Shown here in pieces: positions 30,001 to 34,486 of a stretch of DNA of 35,883 bases. The notes under the pieces are model-generated. The model was not told where the DNA came from and ran no database searches. It saw only the letters and a program-made list of their open reading frames with translations. Source of the DNA: a virus; the IMG/VR virus record IMGVR_UViG_3300032249_000985, positions 1-35,883 of that record. One strand, given 5' to 3'. The stretch's first letter is position 1. Each line of letters begins with the position of its first letter. Both the position numbers and the translations under genes were made by a program.

Positions 30001-30410
30001 TGATTTAAATTTGCATGATAACTTGTGATACCACTAAATCCACGAATACAACCAGTGAATGTATTAGTAGTTATTCCAGTATATGTTATAATCTCGTCAT
30101 CAATTTTTAATAGTCCATAACTTTGTGGAAATCCTTTGGTACTTGTTACTGTAATGACTCCAACAGTAGAGCTAATATTTGTACTAAGTCCAACATTGCC
30201 GACAATAACTTCTGGAGTAAGATTGTCAAGTTTTAAATATTGATCCAGATTTTCTGCAATATCAATTGGACCACCTTGATATTCTTGAGAAATATAATAT
30301 TGCTTTAAAAACTCTGCGGCATTAGGACTTTCATCCAAAATAAAATTTGGAAGTTGACTTTCAATAACTTGTTGAACCTTAACTCTAGACTCAAATCCAG
30401 TCTGTATCAT
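18087..30410 (-). CDS. Giant baseplate-wedge-region protein in the gp7 position
   Basis: An uninterrupted 4107-codon gene, about four times T4 gp7 (1032). The N-terminus (MIQTGFESRVKVQQVIESQ, PNFILDESPNAAEFLKQYY, then LFLKEFYKKLKYTLTPGLED, FIKEARSFYQAKGTDESFRI) matches the start of the large cyanophage protein between gp6 and gp8. The rest is a mosaic: KIDDEIITYTG...IRGFSG units near residues 82-130, 1537 and 3207-3245; 'H-x-F/L-x-x-G-D/E-x-V' units near 860, 940, 1935 and 3050; G-x-G-Y units near 740, 923, 1065, 1108, 1150, 1398, 2160-2236, 3456-3498 and 3865-3915; a YHYH-like domain at 1225-1310; and a dockerin-like EF-hand pair at about 1808-1905. No signal or membrane segment is seen. It starts one base after gp6. 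A wedge-core role rests on gene order and the N-terminus; the rest is probably surface decoration. It may not be homologous to gp7 throughout. Confidence 0.8.
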   Translation of the reverse strand: MIQTGFESRVKVQQVIESQLPNFILDESPNAAEFLKQYYISQEYQGGPIDIAENLDQYLKLDNLTPEVIVGNVGLSTNISSTVGVITVTSTKGFPQSYGLLKIDDEIITYTGITTNTFTGCIRGFSGITSYHANLNQEELIFSESTAKTHSTDSSVQNLSSLFLKEFYKKLKYTLTPGLEDIDFVSDLNVGNFIKEARSFYQAKGTDESFRILFNILYGVTPRVVNLEEFLIKPSSAEFIRREVVIAERISGDPSKLVGQTIKKSTDDITSASISEVEPFTRNNRQYFKISLFVGYSDISAVAGNFTITPNTKCLENISVGSSVISVDSTIGFAEIGTIISGINTITYTSKSINQFFGCIGITSTISSTDDIRSDEIYYGYEDGDLTKKVELRFTGVSSQFVQVSDNLGVSESDIISVKNLGDLIQNPEQNKNYKQIFANSWIYNTSSRYQIEDIGNFILTSPIDKSSLKIGDRVEIIERGTNNIASSTTNIAYISNIISGENKVILNNLSFTPESGIEYDLRRKINTASSSIVPIEFGNNSILSDILNLYTDQDYAYSASNSLPSYEITKNINTVSISNGTVGILTDAVGDGTYSTIAFDTPVNFINGDRIYYQPTLRPLVGLETGSYYVQIQSVDKKKIKLFSSRSFIGGENYLTVGVSSGAHTFTLYSQKSGQIGAQKVLKKFPLTTNTENGTEQVTIPGPTGMLVNGVEISNYKSNDKIYYGPLESIDVLNGGTNYDVINPPLLTISSGIGTTALVQPVISGSITEVYIDAQDYDIDSIVSISVSGGNGSGAVLNPILTKRVREVFFDGRATTNSGGISTTTKQLTFLTDHNLVNGEAVIYNSNGNAAIGVGYATSTLVNNGTYYVKIDNNTTVKLYPSISDYSTGINTVGFSTYNNSGIHKFRTTSNKNTISEIKIINGGSGYTNRKLIVKPTGISTSNHTINFENHGFNSGELVTYNYESSTIGISTLSQYYILKNDENSFRLCDAGVGGTNTSNYNRKNHIIFSSIGSGYQYFNYPDISVSIQYTSVGFGTTSQAYQTLIADPKVRGSIINAYLYETGTGYGTTILNFERSPSVSIKNGKEAQLKPIIINGTVNSVNIQYGGLEYYSIPDLIVTDSTGQGSGAELRPVITNGKITDVKVINTGIGYSNTSTTIQVKPSGSNAVLRSSIRSLTVNNNFRFGNELLIETENKLQYSVCGYFNTLRESFGDTGTSVSNIIGWAYDGNPIYGAYGYSDSEDTNSPPKLLTSGYTLNTSNIIDRPVEISAGFFVEDYEYTNSGDLDENNGRFGKTPEFPNGIYAYFAPIKVGTLEPQFPYFVGNSYRSNTLEENLTLDQSFDFNNSNLLRNTLPYKVSDDYAGNDFIIETNEIKRQRSIVESVTVGNVNNFDIINSGSNYKVNDTLTFDNTNTEGGGLISRVSSIEGKNIVELNTSVQTYEGAIFTWNNEGEVKVSILPYHNLSDNDYVVISGFSTNLSKLNNSYQIGVSSYYSNVLKNIPTTSTVGLTTEVYVTQLPTSVSVGSSIAIGTETLQVLEVFRNLNILKVKRGSTGVSHTATTQINFIPDSFTISENIDYFESKVNDKVFFNPKESVGVGTTVGITNTITSQFGDSTITRNIPTQGIYIKNHPFTNNQQVVFVSNGNPIAISTSPTGSQFDLPQNVYVTNKNKNVIGIKTTLNSSEVFFRGNGSDADEYSFESVYSQLTGRVEKIKSTVSVSTYHELTAGDIINLNVQPNLSVGIGTSTNIRVKYEQTYNKLLINPLSLTGDNVMGVGNSSNFSYTKPTRVVTLDTAVGIAWTTGAVAPTATRNAQQIYDYMWDNYDQFDIDGDGVVSYNDGLIITRYLFGTGPFPNIVTGITFPQNATRTTHATCFARCGIVSSFFNVDGSATITPLSDGILLARFGSAPEDISPGDLGFNVAPAVKNYGNILYLENHGLKTGDKVFLDYVLNSNKEYFAYKIDRNKINICETYIDSISNPPITVNNFSFTTANFAPINPQIQSIKNNNLVFNLSDSSLSGYNFKVYYDQQFKNEFVSTASTSGFNLSGVGTVGVSTTATFTINYDSNLPTKLYYNLEKSGDISAPDIEVNNYSEILFVDSAYNSNYNISGIGSTTFNISLNKVPEKLTYSQNECDTLSYATNSVSAKGSIDKINIVSGGVGYKKLPVFTGSDSIDGQDAYIIAKSSTVGNIKEVRIVNEGFEYSSDKTLQPNAYISPSIIIKNSNTIDTITVIDGGTGYTNAPSIVIIDSTTGERIDSGILEAVITGNSISAVNIVQEPKGLPETAVRLFASNNTNGISIQQVQSSSSGIFTCFITTPVLGFSTNPFNIGDKVFVEGVQKISTDGSGFNSENYGYQFFTVSGYDNTGILDKVVLNVGLTTNTGIAKTIQDSVGNIIKSTDYPSFEVVQKLSPFIIGETIISNNVERDLIVTNYDKTSIKVYGSYDLSVEEVINGKESGNIATIDSIKVNSGRFDVDYSIRKDLGWTNNIGKLNEDNQVIADNDYYQNLSYTVKSPITYQNLRTPVNNLLHTSGLKNFADTGITSTTNFGISNISNATTIIYDIIEENRVDTIYDFDLVKDIDIVGSSSKFLKLKNKKLTDYTECKTNVVLRVDDISRQFSNLNGEPSEFLNILDLNSGASYSNLLLRVSASDNSQIQFTELVLLNNGADRFLLEKGSIVNVGTGLTHISGEEIGSFSIITNEFDETSLQFTPTDPYNVDYDLKLIKNEFNSTLPGIGTTSIGFIDLTGSNGIATSGITTSIISVNSNKFTSLHVNSQVIDTLTNDMNFVELYVTHDGTNTYTSQYYFDSEYQTSNYSGNFIGSFAANISSGILSLNYTNDSSNDVDIRSKIVGFGTTAVGVGTYRFKLPGQIDEFERTAIYQSNYSSSVSAASTTVISLNKFNFNAVKSLVKVSFGSTSALHQIMMVQDTTNAYVQQSPFLAIGSTTGTSIFDSNGIGTFGAEYSGNNFILKFYPDSSITSKIDILSFNQCLYTILDDVNIAPNLEYGKITESVNVSFYNAINGDRVNRTKFNLTSDGYPIFAKTFDPSNTSVLNKSTGVFTIPNHFFSNGERLVYTPKSTFIGIGSVSVGIGSTLNSVGVVTTLLPSEVYAIKISNDRFKLSTRQDYAALGIGVTFISNGQGNAHQIEMYKKNEKAIITIDNLVQYPLIYTPISYNLFGNGGQINAASSIFALSGISTISPKDILKIDNEYMGIVNVGLGTTNIGPITNSGIISLVEVVRGFVGSSASSHTDSTAARIYKGSYNIADNNIFFTESPRGNPQIERTSGNLRFETSDFTGRVFLRNNYTTNQIYDDISAKFTGIGRTFTLTVGGANTVGLGSTGGNGILFINSVFQTPTTNNNPGNNFRIIENSIAGISSVVFSGITSANTLDIFTSQFDVNQNQTPRGGIIISLGSSTGLGYAPLVGAAVTAVVGAGGSIVSVGLGTTDNLGSGYNGIVSIGVSVYQSVHTGAAATITASVGAGGTLSFNIIGGGTGYSNPKIFVSEPSYENLGVTGISRLGIGTTTSTGIGLLLNVEVGASSTTGIGSTYFEVTRFNISRQGYNFQRGDVFKPVGLVTDSRLGSPLSEFNLTVIDTFTDSFAAWQFGEFDYIDSIKNYQDGIRNRFPLYYNNELLSFEVQEGSQVNLANALLIVINGVIQDPGVAYEFDGGTSFVFTTAPKAEDNVAIFFYRGTAGDDSTLITDINETLKRGDSVQVLKNNSISGTISQNKRTIFDLSFSDKFETNLYSEQGVDTQNNKPLSWIKQKVDRKINGEDVYKTRDSIESLIYPTAKIIKDFSTTSDEIFIDYGPGIGQTNLFEYDVNTNFDALIFSGTADPVSAAVTAIVSAAGTIQSLSITNPGSGYVGPSVTVKIAAPLEVGIGIGTIAAATIAVSAAGTLTNPITITNPGLGYSIGIPPRVIVPLPDPTYENISNIGLVNGFSGIITGITTTTGSGGNPLALRFHLNASSYVGLQTGYPIYIFDTRVGRGVTSIDNSDSSVVGIGSTFLDNIYYIHQLSSSGNIGIITCNIKSNTSIVGLASTGSVSNPVGKFSWGRLSNFTRSGSPISIGVSGNTVDVGLSTFPTIQRRGTGIRDTGALSKLL
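24696..24989 (-). other. Dockerin-like paired EF-hand region within the giant protein
   Basis: Residues about 1808-1905. The first loop is FDIDGDGVVSYNDG followed by LIITRYLFG, giving Asp at loop positions 1, 3, 5 and 12. The second is FFNVDGSATITPLSDG followed by ILLARFG, with Asn, Asp and Ser at 1, 3, 5 and Asp at 13. The linker has NATRTTHA. This pairing, with the R-Y-L-F-G helix after each loop, is the layout of dockerin-type calcium-binding repeats in bacterial extracellular proteins. Confidence 0.75.
26481..26738 (-). other. YHYH-like domain within the giant protein
   Basis: Residues about 1225-1310 carry GWAYDGNPIYGAYGY, then SGDLDENNGRFG, FPNGIYAYFAP and PQFPYFVGNSY. The G-x-A-x-D-G-x-P-I-Y-G start, the L-D-x-x-N-G-R centre and the Y-A-Y near the end follow the YHYH family known from marine bacterial and viral proteins. 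Its namesake Y-H-Y-H is degenerate here (YAYF), so any metal or catalytic role is doubtful. Confidence 0.7.
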
Positions 30411-30411
30411 A

Positions 30412-32322
30412 TTACTTTCTTATTAAATTCCCGTTTGAATAACTTGATGTATAGTAATCTCTGGAAAATACCGTTCCCGATATTTCATCACCAGAGGCAA
30501 TTACATCTCTTACCATATTTATTGTGCTTTCTGAAATGCTAAAATTTAAATATAAATCCTTTAATCCTACCACATCATTTGATTCTGGAAATGCCTGTAT
30601 CTGAATAGCATCATCTTCTAATGATGTTGACGTAATATTTACTGTTCCCAGTCTAATCTCACCTTTTGAATAATCGACTGTTCCCGCAGATTTTACAACA
30701 ATTCTTGTAGTTCCATCACTAATAGGTTTTACTATGGAAAGAATTCCCATCCCACTACCATCTAAATCTCCAGAAGAAGTTTTATTTGGCACATCTGTTA
30801 GATATACCGTATCTGGTTCACTCGAAATTTTAAACCCAGTAGATTTAATATTATATCCATCAAAATTAATATGGAATTTATTTCCAAAACATAGTTCATA
30901 TTGTGCAAATTGATTCGTCAGAGCCTTCAAATCTCTTCGAATTATTACCTTAGTGATATTGGAAGTTATAGCAGTGTCGGTATTATCAATAACTTGGGCA
31001 ATTTTACTATACTTAAATCTTCCACCAAATTTATTAAGATCCAAAGAATTTGAATAATTTGTCAGTGAATTAACTACCTTTGTCTTTAAAGATTCAACTG
31101 CCGAGACTTGAGAGTAATTATAGTAAATTGATGCATCAATTTCTACGTACAATATCTTAAGATCGATTATTTTCTGATTAATACCAGAAATACTGTATTG
31201 TTTTAATTGTGATAAAATTCTGGATTTTGAAAAGTCAGAAACATAAGTTCCATTTTTTGGTTTAATGCTTATAGATACTGTTCCAAATTCTGGTGGAACC
31301 AATTCTTCCCCCCCAACAACAGCAACGGATTCGGTTTCTGGATAAATCTTTTTGATAATTGCTTCGTAGTCACGTGCTGTTACTGCTCTATATTGGGATG
31401 AATAAATTCTTGGTGCAAAATACTTAATTGAATCCACTGACTCAATATCAGAACCATTTTGGGATGATTGATTTGTTGCAATTGTTATATTACCCAAACT
31501 AGGAAATCCACCATTTGCACTCTTAATACTTCCAGAGAATGAAAATGAAGATGCACCATTACCTTCTTTACCATCGGTGACAATATAAGTGACTGTAATT
31601 ACCGCATTATTTTCCAATTTCTTACCAATTAATCCATCACCAAAAAGTAATTCGTATTTTTCATCCTGAACTTCTTGTATAAGATAAATTCGTGAAGAAG
31701 AATCTACATTAAGAATATTATCAACTAAAGAGTACTCTACTCCAAGCCCTGTGTCATTAATTCCCTTCACATAAACTGAAATTGTGGAGGTATCAACATA
31801 TGAATTATTAATTATAAATCTTTGGTCCAAAGAACCATCAACTGTAAATTGCTTTGTTAAAAATGTTCCTTGATAGACATCAATATTATTGAAAGATGCA
31901 GTACCGTTAATAACACTTGTTGAGATATTATCCGGAATTGAAAAAGTATATGATGAGTTATCAACGTCCCCCACGCACACTAGACCTGCCTGTAAGGTCA
32001 CTATTGGAGTGTCTGTACTAATTGGTACGTTAAATGATATTTGTGCCTTTGCTGCCGTTCTAGAACGGGGTACGTAACCAATATTTCTTGCTAATGAAAC
32101 TACATTTTCACGAAGAGTCGCAGAATCCAAGAAGGATTCGTTAACGATCATATTTGAGTTGAATGCGGTAATATATGTGTTATATGCTAACGTATCAATT
32201 AATACTGAAAAATTAGACCCCTCAAAGTCAAAATCCGTGAACGTGGAATTGGCACGGAGATAATCCTTGATAGAAGTCTTTATCTGATCAAAATCTAGAT
32301 TTGTAAATTTAGTAAAAGGCAT
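30412..32322 (-). CDS. 6: Baseplate wedge subunit gp6
   Basis: 636 residues, close to T4 gp6 (660). The N-terminus MPFTKFTNLDFDQIKTSI, then FTDFDFEGSNFSVLIDTLAYNT, NESFLDSATLRENVVSLAR and IGYVPRSRTAAKA is the gp6 signature. Residues 222-246 show the Baseplate_J-like centre (KYELLFGDGLIGKKL followed by ITVTYIVTDG). Later segments include ARDYEAIIKKIYPETESVAVVGGEE and a C-terminal domain. gp6 forms the dimeric ring backbone that ties wedges together. It follows gp25 by one base and precedes the giant gene by one base, as in the T4-like baseplate operon. An AGAGG element lies somewhat far (about 14 bases) upstream of the ATG. No insertions are evident. Confidence 0.95.
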   Translation of the reverse strand: MPFTKFTNLDFDQIKTSIKDYLRANSTFTDFDFEGSNFSVLIDTLAYNTYITAFNSNMIVNESFLDSATLRENVVSLARNIGYVPRSRTAAKAQISFNVPISTDTPIVTLQAGLVCVGDVDNSSYTFSIPDNISTSVINGTASFNNIDVYQGTFLTKQFTVDGSLDQRFIINNSYVDTSTISVYVKGINDTGLGVEYSLVDNILNVDSSSRIYLIQEVQDEKYELLFGDGLIGKKLENNAVITVTYIVTDGKEGNGASSFSFSGSIKSANGGFPSLGNITIATNQSSQNGSDIESVDSIKYFAPRIYSSQYRAVTARDYEAIIKKIYPETESVAVVGGEELVPPEFGTVSISIKPKNGTYVSDFSKSRILSQLKQYSISGINQKIIDLKILYVEIDASIYYNYSQVSAVESLKTKVVNSLTNYSNSLDLNKFGGRFKYSKIAQVIDNTDTAITSNITKVIIRRDLKALTNQFAQYELCFGNKFHINFDGYNIKSTGFKISSEPDTVYLTDVPNKTSSGDLDGSGMGILSIVKPISDGTTRIVVKSAGTVDYSKGEIRLGTVNITSTSLEDDAIQIQAFPESNDVVGLKDLYLNFSISESTINMVRDVIASGDEISGTVFSRDYYTSSYSNGNLIRK

Positions 32323-32323
32323 T

Positions 32324-32725
32324 TTATCTTGTTGCCTCTAATAGGAACGAATATTCTTGAGTTGGAAACTCTTGTCCAATAATATCAAAAATTACATTTA
32401 CATTAAATGTATTTTGATCGGGAATAGGATCTACTTCAACTCTTACATTATTAACTCTTGGTTCGAAGTTATTAATTGAAATTTCAATTTGATTCTGAAT
32501 TACTGATGCAGTACCAAAATCAACAAATTCAAATAAACTTCTTTCAATATCAGATCCCAATAATGAATTAAAGAATCTTTCAGTTGGAATAGTTTCTACA
32601 ATATTTCTTACAGATCTGCGAATTGCATTCTCATTCTTTAATATTGGTAGATCCTTTGTCACAGGATGTGGTTCAAAGGATAAACTGATATCTTTAAATG
32701 ATCTGGATATCCTTTGAATTGCCAT
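32324..32725 (-). CDS. 25: Baseplate wedge subunit gp25 (gpW/gp25 family)
   Basis: 133 residues against 132 in T4. The order SFKDISLSFEPHPVTKDLPI, NENAIRRSVRNIVETIPTER, FFNSLLGSDIERSLFEF and the terminal Y-S-F-L-L-E is the family pattern, including the conserved basic patch and the G-x-x-I/L-x-x-x-L-F-E element. gp25 nucleates wedge assembly with gp6 and gp53 and helps start the sheath; despite the old 'lysozyme-like' label, no catalytic site is seen. It is the first gene behind a TATAAATA late promoter whose box ends 18 bases before the ATG, so the leader is very short and no Shine-Dalgarno is evident. Confidence 0.95.
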   Translation of the reverse strand: MAIQRISRSFKDISLSFEPHPVTKDLPILKNENAIRRSVRNIVETIPTERFFNSLLGSDIERSLFEFVDFGTASVIQNQIEISINNFEPRVNNVRVEVDPIPDQNTFNVNVIFDIIGQEFPTQEYSFLLEATR

Positions 32726-32743
32726 CTAATAAAGTTTTTTATT

Positions 32744-32751
32744 TATTTATA
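32744..32751 (-). promoter_or_regulatory. T4-type late promoter ahead of the gp25 baseplate operon
   Basis: Minus-strand TATAAATA, one base after the stop codon of the 58-residue gene and 18 bases before the gp25 ATG. It is followed by another ATAAATA-like run, so the exact start is uncertain. It is the most convincing of the late boxes because it sits exactly between two units. Confidence 0.8.
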
Positions 32752-32752
32752 T

Positions 32753-32929
32753 CTACTTCCATGAAGAACCATAAACCGGTTCAGTGCCATATTGCCAATC
32801 ATCATAGTCCTCATCGTTACGAATTTTTTCATGCAATTCAGTTTGTTTTTTAAGATTATGCTTCGGTGCATAATCATGCATGACTTCTTGAATTATTCTT
32901 TTTTGAGAATCTTCGGATTCGAATAACAT
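32753..32929 (-). CDS. 58-residue conserved-looking phage protein
   Basis: Read by hand: 58 residues, MLFESEDSQKRIIQEVM at the start, then HDYAPKHNLKKQTELHEKI and a Tyr/Asp/Trp-rich end (DYDDWQYGTEPVYGSSWK). It has a helical N-terminal half and an acidic aromatic tail; no family with known function is recognised. The start is well supported by AGGAG five bases before the ATG. It lies between speD and the gp25 late promoter, in the same direction. A perfect 8-bp hairpin directly abuts its ribosome site (see the regulatory entry), suggesting control at translation or mRNA processing. Confidence 0.78.
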   Translation of the reverse strand: MLFESEDSQKRIIQEVMHDYAPKHNLKKQTELHEKIRNDEDYDDWQYGTEPVYGSSWK

Positions 32930-32937
32930 TTTAGCTC

Positions 32938-32958
32938 CTGTTTTAATGAATAAAACAG
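32938..32958 (-). promoter_or_regulatory. Hairpin abutting the ribosome binding site of the 58-residue gene
   Basis: On the minus strand CTGTTTTA and TAAAACAG form a perfect 8-bp stem around a TTCAT loop. The last two bases of the 3' arm are the first two of the AGGAG Shine-Dalgarno. The stem could limit ribosome access or mark an RNA processing point. There is no T-run after it, so it is not a terminator. Confidence 0.55.
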
Positions 32959-32969
32959 AACTTTTATGA

Positions 32970-32987
32970 AGGAGGTTGCTATCTCCT
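32970..32987 (-). promoter_or_regulatory. Weak inverted repeat downstream of speD
   Basis: Minus-strand AGGAG and CTCCT are separated by eight bases, starting nine bases after the speD stop codon. Five pairs and no uridine tract make it a poor terminator. It might stabilise the 3' end of the speD message or fold with the next hairpin. Confidence 0.3.
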
Positions 32988-32995
32988 ATTTCTAT

Positions 32996-33322
32996 TTAAC
33001 GACATACTTCCCGAAGAGAATAATTATCTGAATTTAAATATTTTAACAACTCTATTGCAATTAGTTTTGGATTTCCTTCACCACAAGTATAAACATCTAT
33101 TGCCAAGCAACCTTCCTCTGGCCACGTATGACACGATACATGACTCTCAGAGAGTGCAATGACTATCGTACACCCCTGAGGTATAAAGCAATGCTTGAAG
33201 ACGTTTAGAATGGTCATTCCTGCTCGTTGAATGCCATTTACCATTACCTTTTCAATTGCCACAGCATCATTAATGAGATCGTATTTAACATTATACACCT
33301 CTAGTAATAGGTGCCTGCCCAT
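32996..33322 (-). CDS. speD: S-adenosylmethionine decarboxylase (SpeD), class 1 prokaryotic type
   Basis: 108 residues from ATG. The active-site segment is LSESHVSCHTWPEEG (from residue 57) followed by CLAIDVYTCG. By comparison with the Thermotoga enzyme, Ser60 would become the pyruvoyl group after self-cleavage between Glu59 and Ser60, His65 is the processing residue and Cys80 the catalytic acid; all are present, so it should be active. SpeD makes decarboxylated AdoMet, the aminopropyl donor for spermidine. It is a common auxiliary metabolic gene of cyanomyoviruses, where polyamines may condense phage DNA or support host photosystems. The chosen ATG has GGA upstream; an in-frame TTG five codons earlier (33337) lacks a ribosome site. 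The gene has its own late-type promoter right after a terminator, making it an independent unit. Confidence 0.94.
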   Translation of the reverse strand: MGRHLLLEVYNVKYDLINDAVAIEKVMVNGIQRAGMTILNVFKHCFIPQGCTIVIALSESHVSCHTWPEEGCLAIDVYTCGEGNPKLIAIELLKYLNSDNYSLREVCR

Positions 33323-33363
33323 TGAAAACTTTTCCAATTCGATAATAGTTTAAATAAAAAAAA

Positions 33364-33371
33364 TATTTATT
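33364..33371 (-). promoter_or_regulatory. Late-type promoter ahead of speD
   Basis: Minus-strand AATAAATA matches the N-ATAAATA late box used by cyanophages. It lies three bases after the T-tract of the terminator closing the previous unit and about 41 bases before the speD ATG. The first base differs from the T4 consensus and the surroundings are very AT-rich, so confidence is moderate. Confidence 0.55.
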
Positions 33372-33373
33372 AC

Positions 33374-33403
33374 ATAAAAAAAGTGGGCACATGACCCACT
33401 TGA
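33374..33403 (-). terminator. Rho-independent terminator after the 46-residue gene
   Basis: On the minus strand AAGTGGG and CCCACTT form a 7-bp stem around a 7-base loop, followed directly by a run of T residues. It begins a few bases after the stop codon at 33407. It is the cleanest intrinsic terminator in the window and separates the glycosyltransferase unit from speD. Confidence 0.88.
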
Positions 33404-33406
33404 TGA

Positions 33407-33547
33407 TTACCTTCCTTGCCCTCTATACCTTTTACGAGCTGAGTTACGAGAACTCGCAGCATACTTAGTATGGGCACCAGTCCCTTGCCGAGACTTTTTA
33501 GGTTTTGCTTCAATAATGTTGCCGGATAGTGTGGGACGTTTAGCCAT
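33407..33547 (-). CDS. 46-residue very basic protein
   Basis: Read by hand: MAKRPTLSGNIIEAKPKKSR, then QGTGAHTKYAASSRNSARK and RYRGQGR. It has about a dozen Lys/Arg and almost no acidic residues, which suggests nucleic-acid or polyanion binding. I recognise the layout (PTLSG, then QGTGxHTKYAA, ending in RYRGQGR) from small conserved cyanomyovirus proteins of unknown function. The ATG overlaps the end of the previous gene (ATGGCTAA), indicating translational coupling. A terminator follows four bases after the stop. It could be a minor virion or DNA-binding protein; that is inference. Confidence 0.78.
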   Translation of the reverse strand: MAKRPTLSGNIIEAKPKKSRQGTGAHTKYAASSRNSARKRYRGQGR

Positions 33548-33701
33548 TTTCAATTACCTCAGTTTCAATTTCATTTGGATTTGGAGAACCTATCTGATAG
33601 AATTTTAATGATAGATCCTCCATTACATTGAAATATTCTTCTTCTGTGAGATGTGAATAAATTCTTCTCCCTCTACAAAGAATATTGTATGCTTCTGCCA
33701 T
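33540..33701 (-). CDS. 53-residue conserved-looking phage protein
   Basis: Read by hand: MAEAYNILCRGRRIYSHLT, then EEEYFNVMEDLSLKFYQIG and SPNPNEIETEVIENG. The middle is a predicted helix with the pattern EEEYxxxMEDLxxxFYQxGxP, which I associate with a small conserved protein of T4-like cyanophages; no function is known. It starts four bases after the glycosyltransferase stop codon and overlaps the basic 46-residue gene by eight bases, so the three form one transcript ending at the terminator at 33374-33403. Confidence 0.75.
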   Translation of the reverse strand: MAEAYNILCRGRRIYSHLTEEEYFNVMEDLSLKFYQIGSPNPNEIETEVIENG

Positions 33702-33705
33702 TAAA

Positions 33706-34464
33706 TCAGATCACTCTTGTTTTTTCGTGACCAACTCTGATACGAGGGTCGCACCAAATTTCAAAACCTGCTGCGATAGCATCTAGGCAGAATGATACAT
33801 CTTCTCCACACATATCCTGAACATCTCCAGAATCAAAGACTTGCATCTTTGGTGCAAACCAAGGATACTTGATTCCATCATCCTCAAATACACCGTGCTT
33901 AATCAATACCCATCCAAATCCAGTATAATCTACAGTGAATGGTTTACGACGTTTCGAGATACTATCAACGGTTTCGTGATTCATGACTCCACCATTATTG
34001 CGGAAGTCATCTTCTTCTAACCAATGTGCTACAGAAGTCGTGTGCCCATCCTCAGTAGCATACCAACCAGCAGCAATGTCTTTTTCCATCAGAACCAATT
34101 GCCAAAACTTTTCAGTATTAAAAACAATGTCCGAGTCAATCCAAAGTTGCCAATCATATTTTAGTTTTCCATCCCAGGGAATCTGATCAGGTCCACGTAG
34201 TACATTCGCACCTAAACATTTGCATCTAGCAAAGTTTACCATTGATGAATAGTCCTGCGAGATTTGAATGCTTGCTCCAGACTGTACTAAGTCAAAACAA
34301 AGTTGTACAAAACTCTTCAGGTAGGTATAAGAAACTCCCCTACCAGGAAGACAAAAGACAATTGATTTGCCCCTTACTATTTCTTTTGCTTTATCATAGT
34401 CCCATTCGGGTACTGTTGAAGACGCTTCGGGCGCCTTTGCCTTTACGGTAAATCCTTTAGCCAT
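33706..34464 (-). CDS. Glycosyltransferase, GT-A fold
   Basis: 252 residues. Residues 33-46 (KSIVFCLPGRGVSY) form the first strand and nucleotide-sugar loop. Residues 104-115 (DWQLWIDSDIVF) carry the D-x-D motif (Asp110, Asp112) that binds the metal and sugar-nucleotide phosphate. Residues 180-193 (YTGFGWVLIKHGVF) and 219-226 (CGEDVSFC) supply the acceptor region with a candidate catalytic acid in GED, and VGHEKT at 244-249 gives a metal-binding His. It resembles glycosyltransferases common in cyanophages. The target is unknown: virion proteins, phage DNA or host surface sugars are all possible. There is no signal peptide, so it acts in the cytoplasm. It has a sigma70-type promoter with a palindrome at the expected start site, so it is probably expressed before or apart from late genes. 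Confidence 0.85.
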   Translation of the reverse strand: MAKGFTVKAKAPEASSTVPEWDYDKAKEIVRGKSIVFCLPGRGVSYTYLKSFVQLCFDLVQSGASIQISQDYSSMVNFARCKCLGANVLRGPDQIPWDGKLKYDWQLWIDSDIVFNTEKFWQLVLMEKDIAAGWYATEDGHTTSVAHWLEEDDFRNNGGVMNHETVDSISKRRKPFTVDYTGFGWVLIKHGVFEDDGIKYPWFAPKMQVFDSGDVQDMCGEDVSFCLDAIAAGFEIWCDPRIRVGHEKTRVI

Positions 34465-34470
34465 AATTTC

Positions 34471-34482
34471 AAGTAATTACTT
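34471..34482 (-). promoter_or_regulatory. 12-bp perfect palindrome at the glycosyltransferase transcription start
   Basis: AAGTAATTACTT is perfectly self-complementary. It lies four bases downstream of the -10 box and ends seven bases before the ATG, so it covers the expected transcription start. This is a typical operator position. The AbrB-like protein encoded just upstream is one candidate binder. Confidence 0.5.
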
Positions 34483-34486
34483 AAGT

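Noticed and set aside
33323-33337. Extension of SpeD by five residues to an in-frame TTG.
   Set aside because: No Shine-Dalgarno before the TTG, while the ATG at 33322 has GGA upstream and gives the usual family start with G-R-H-L.
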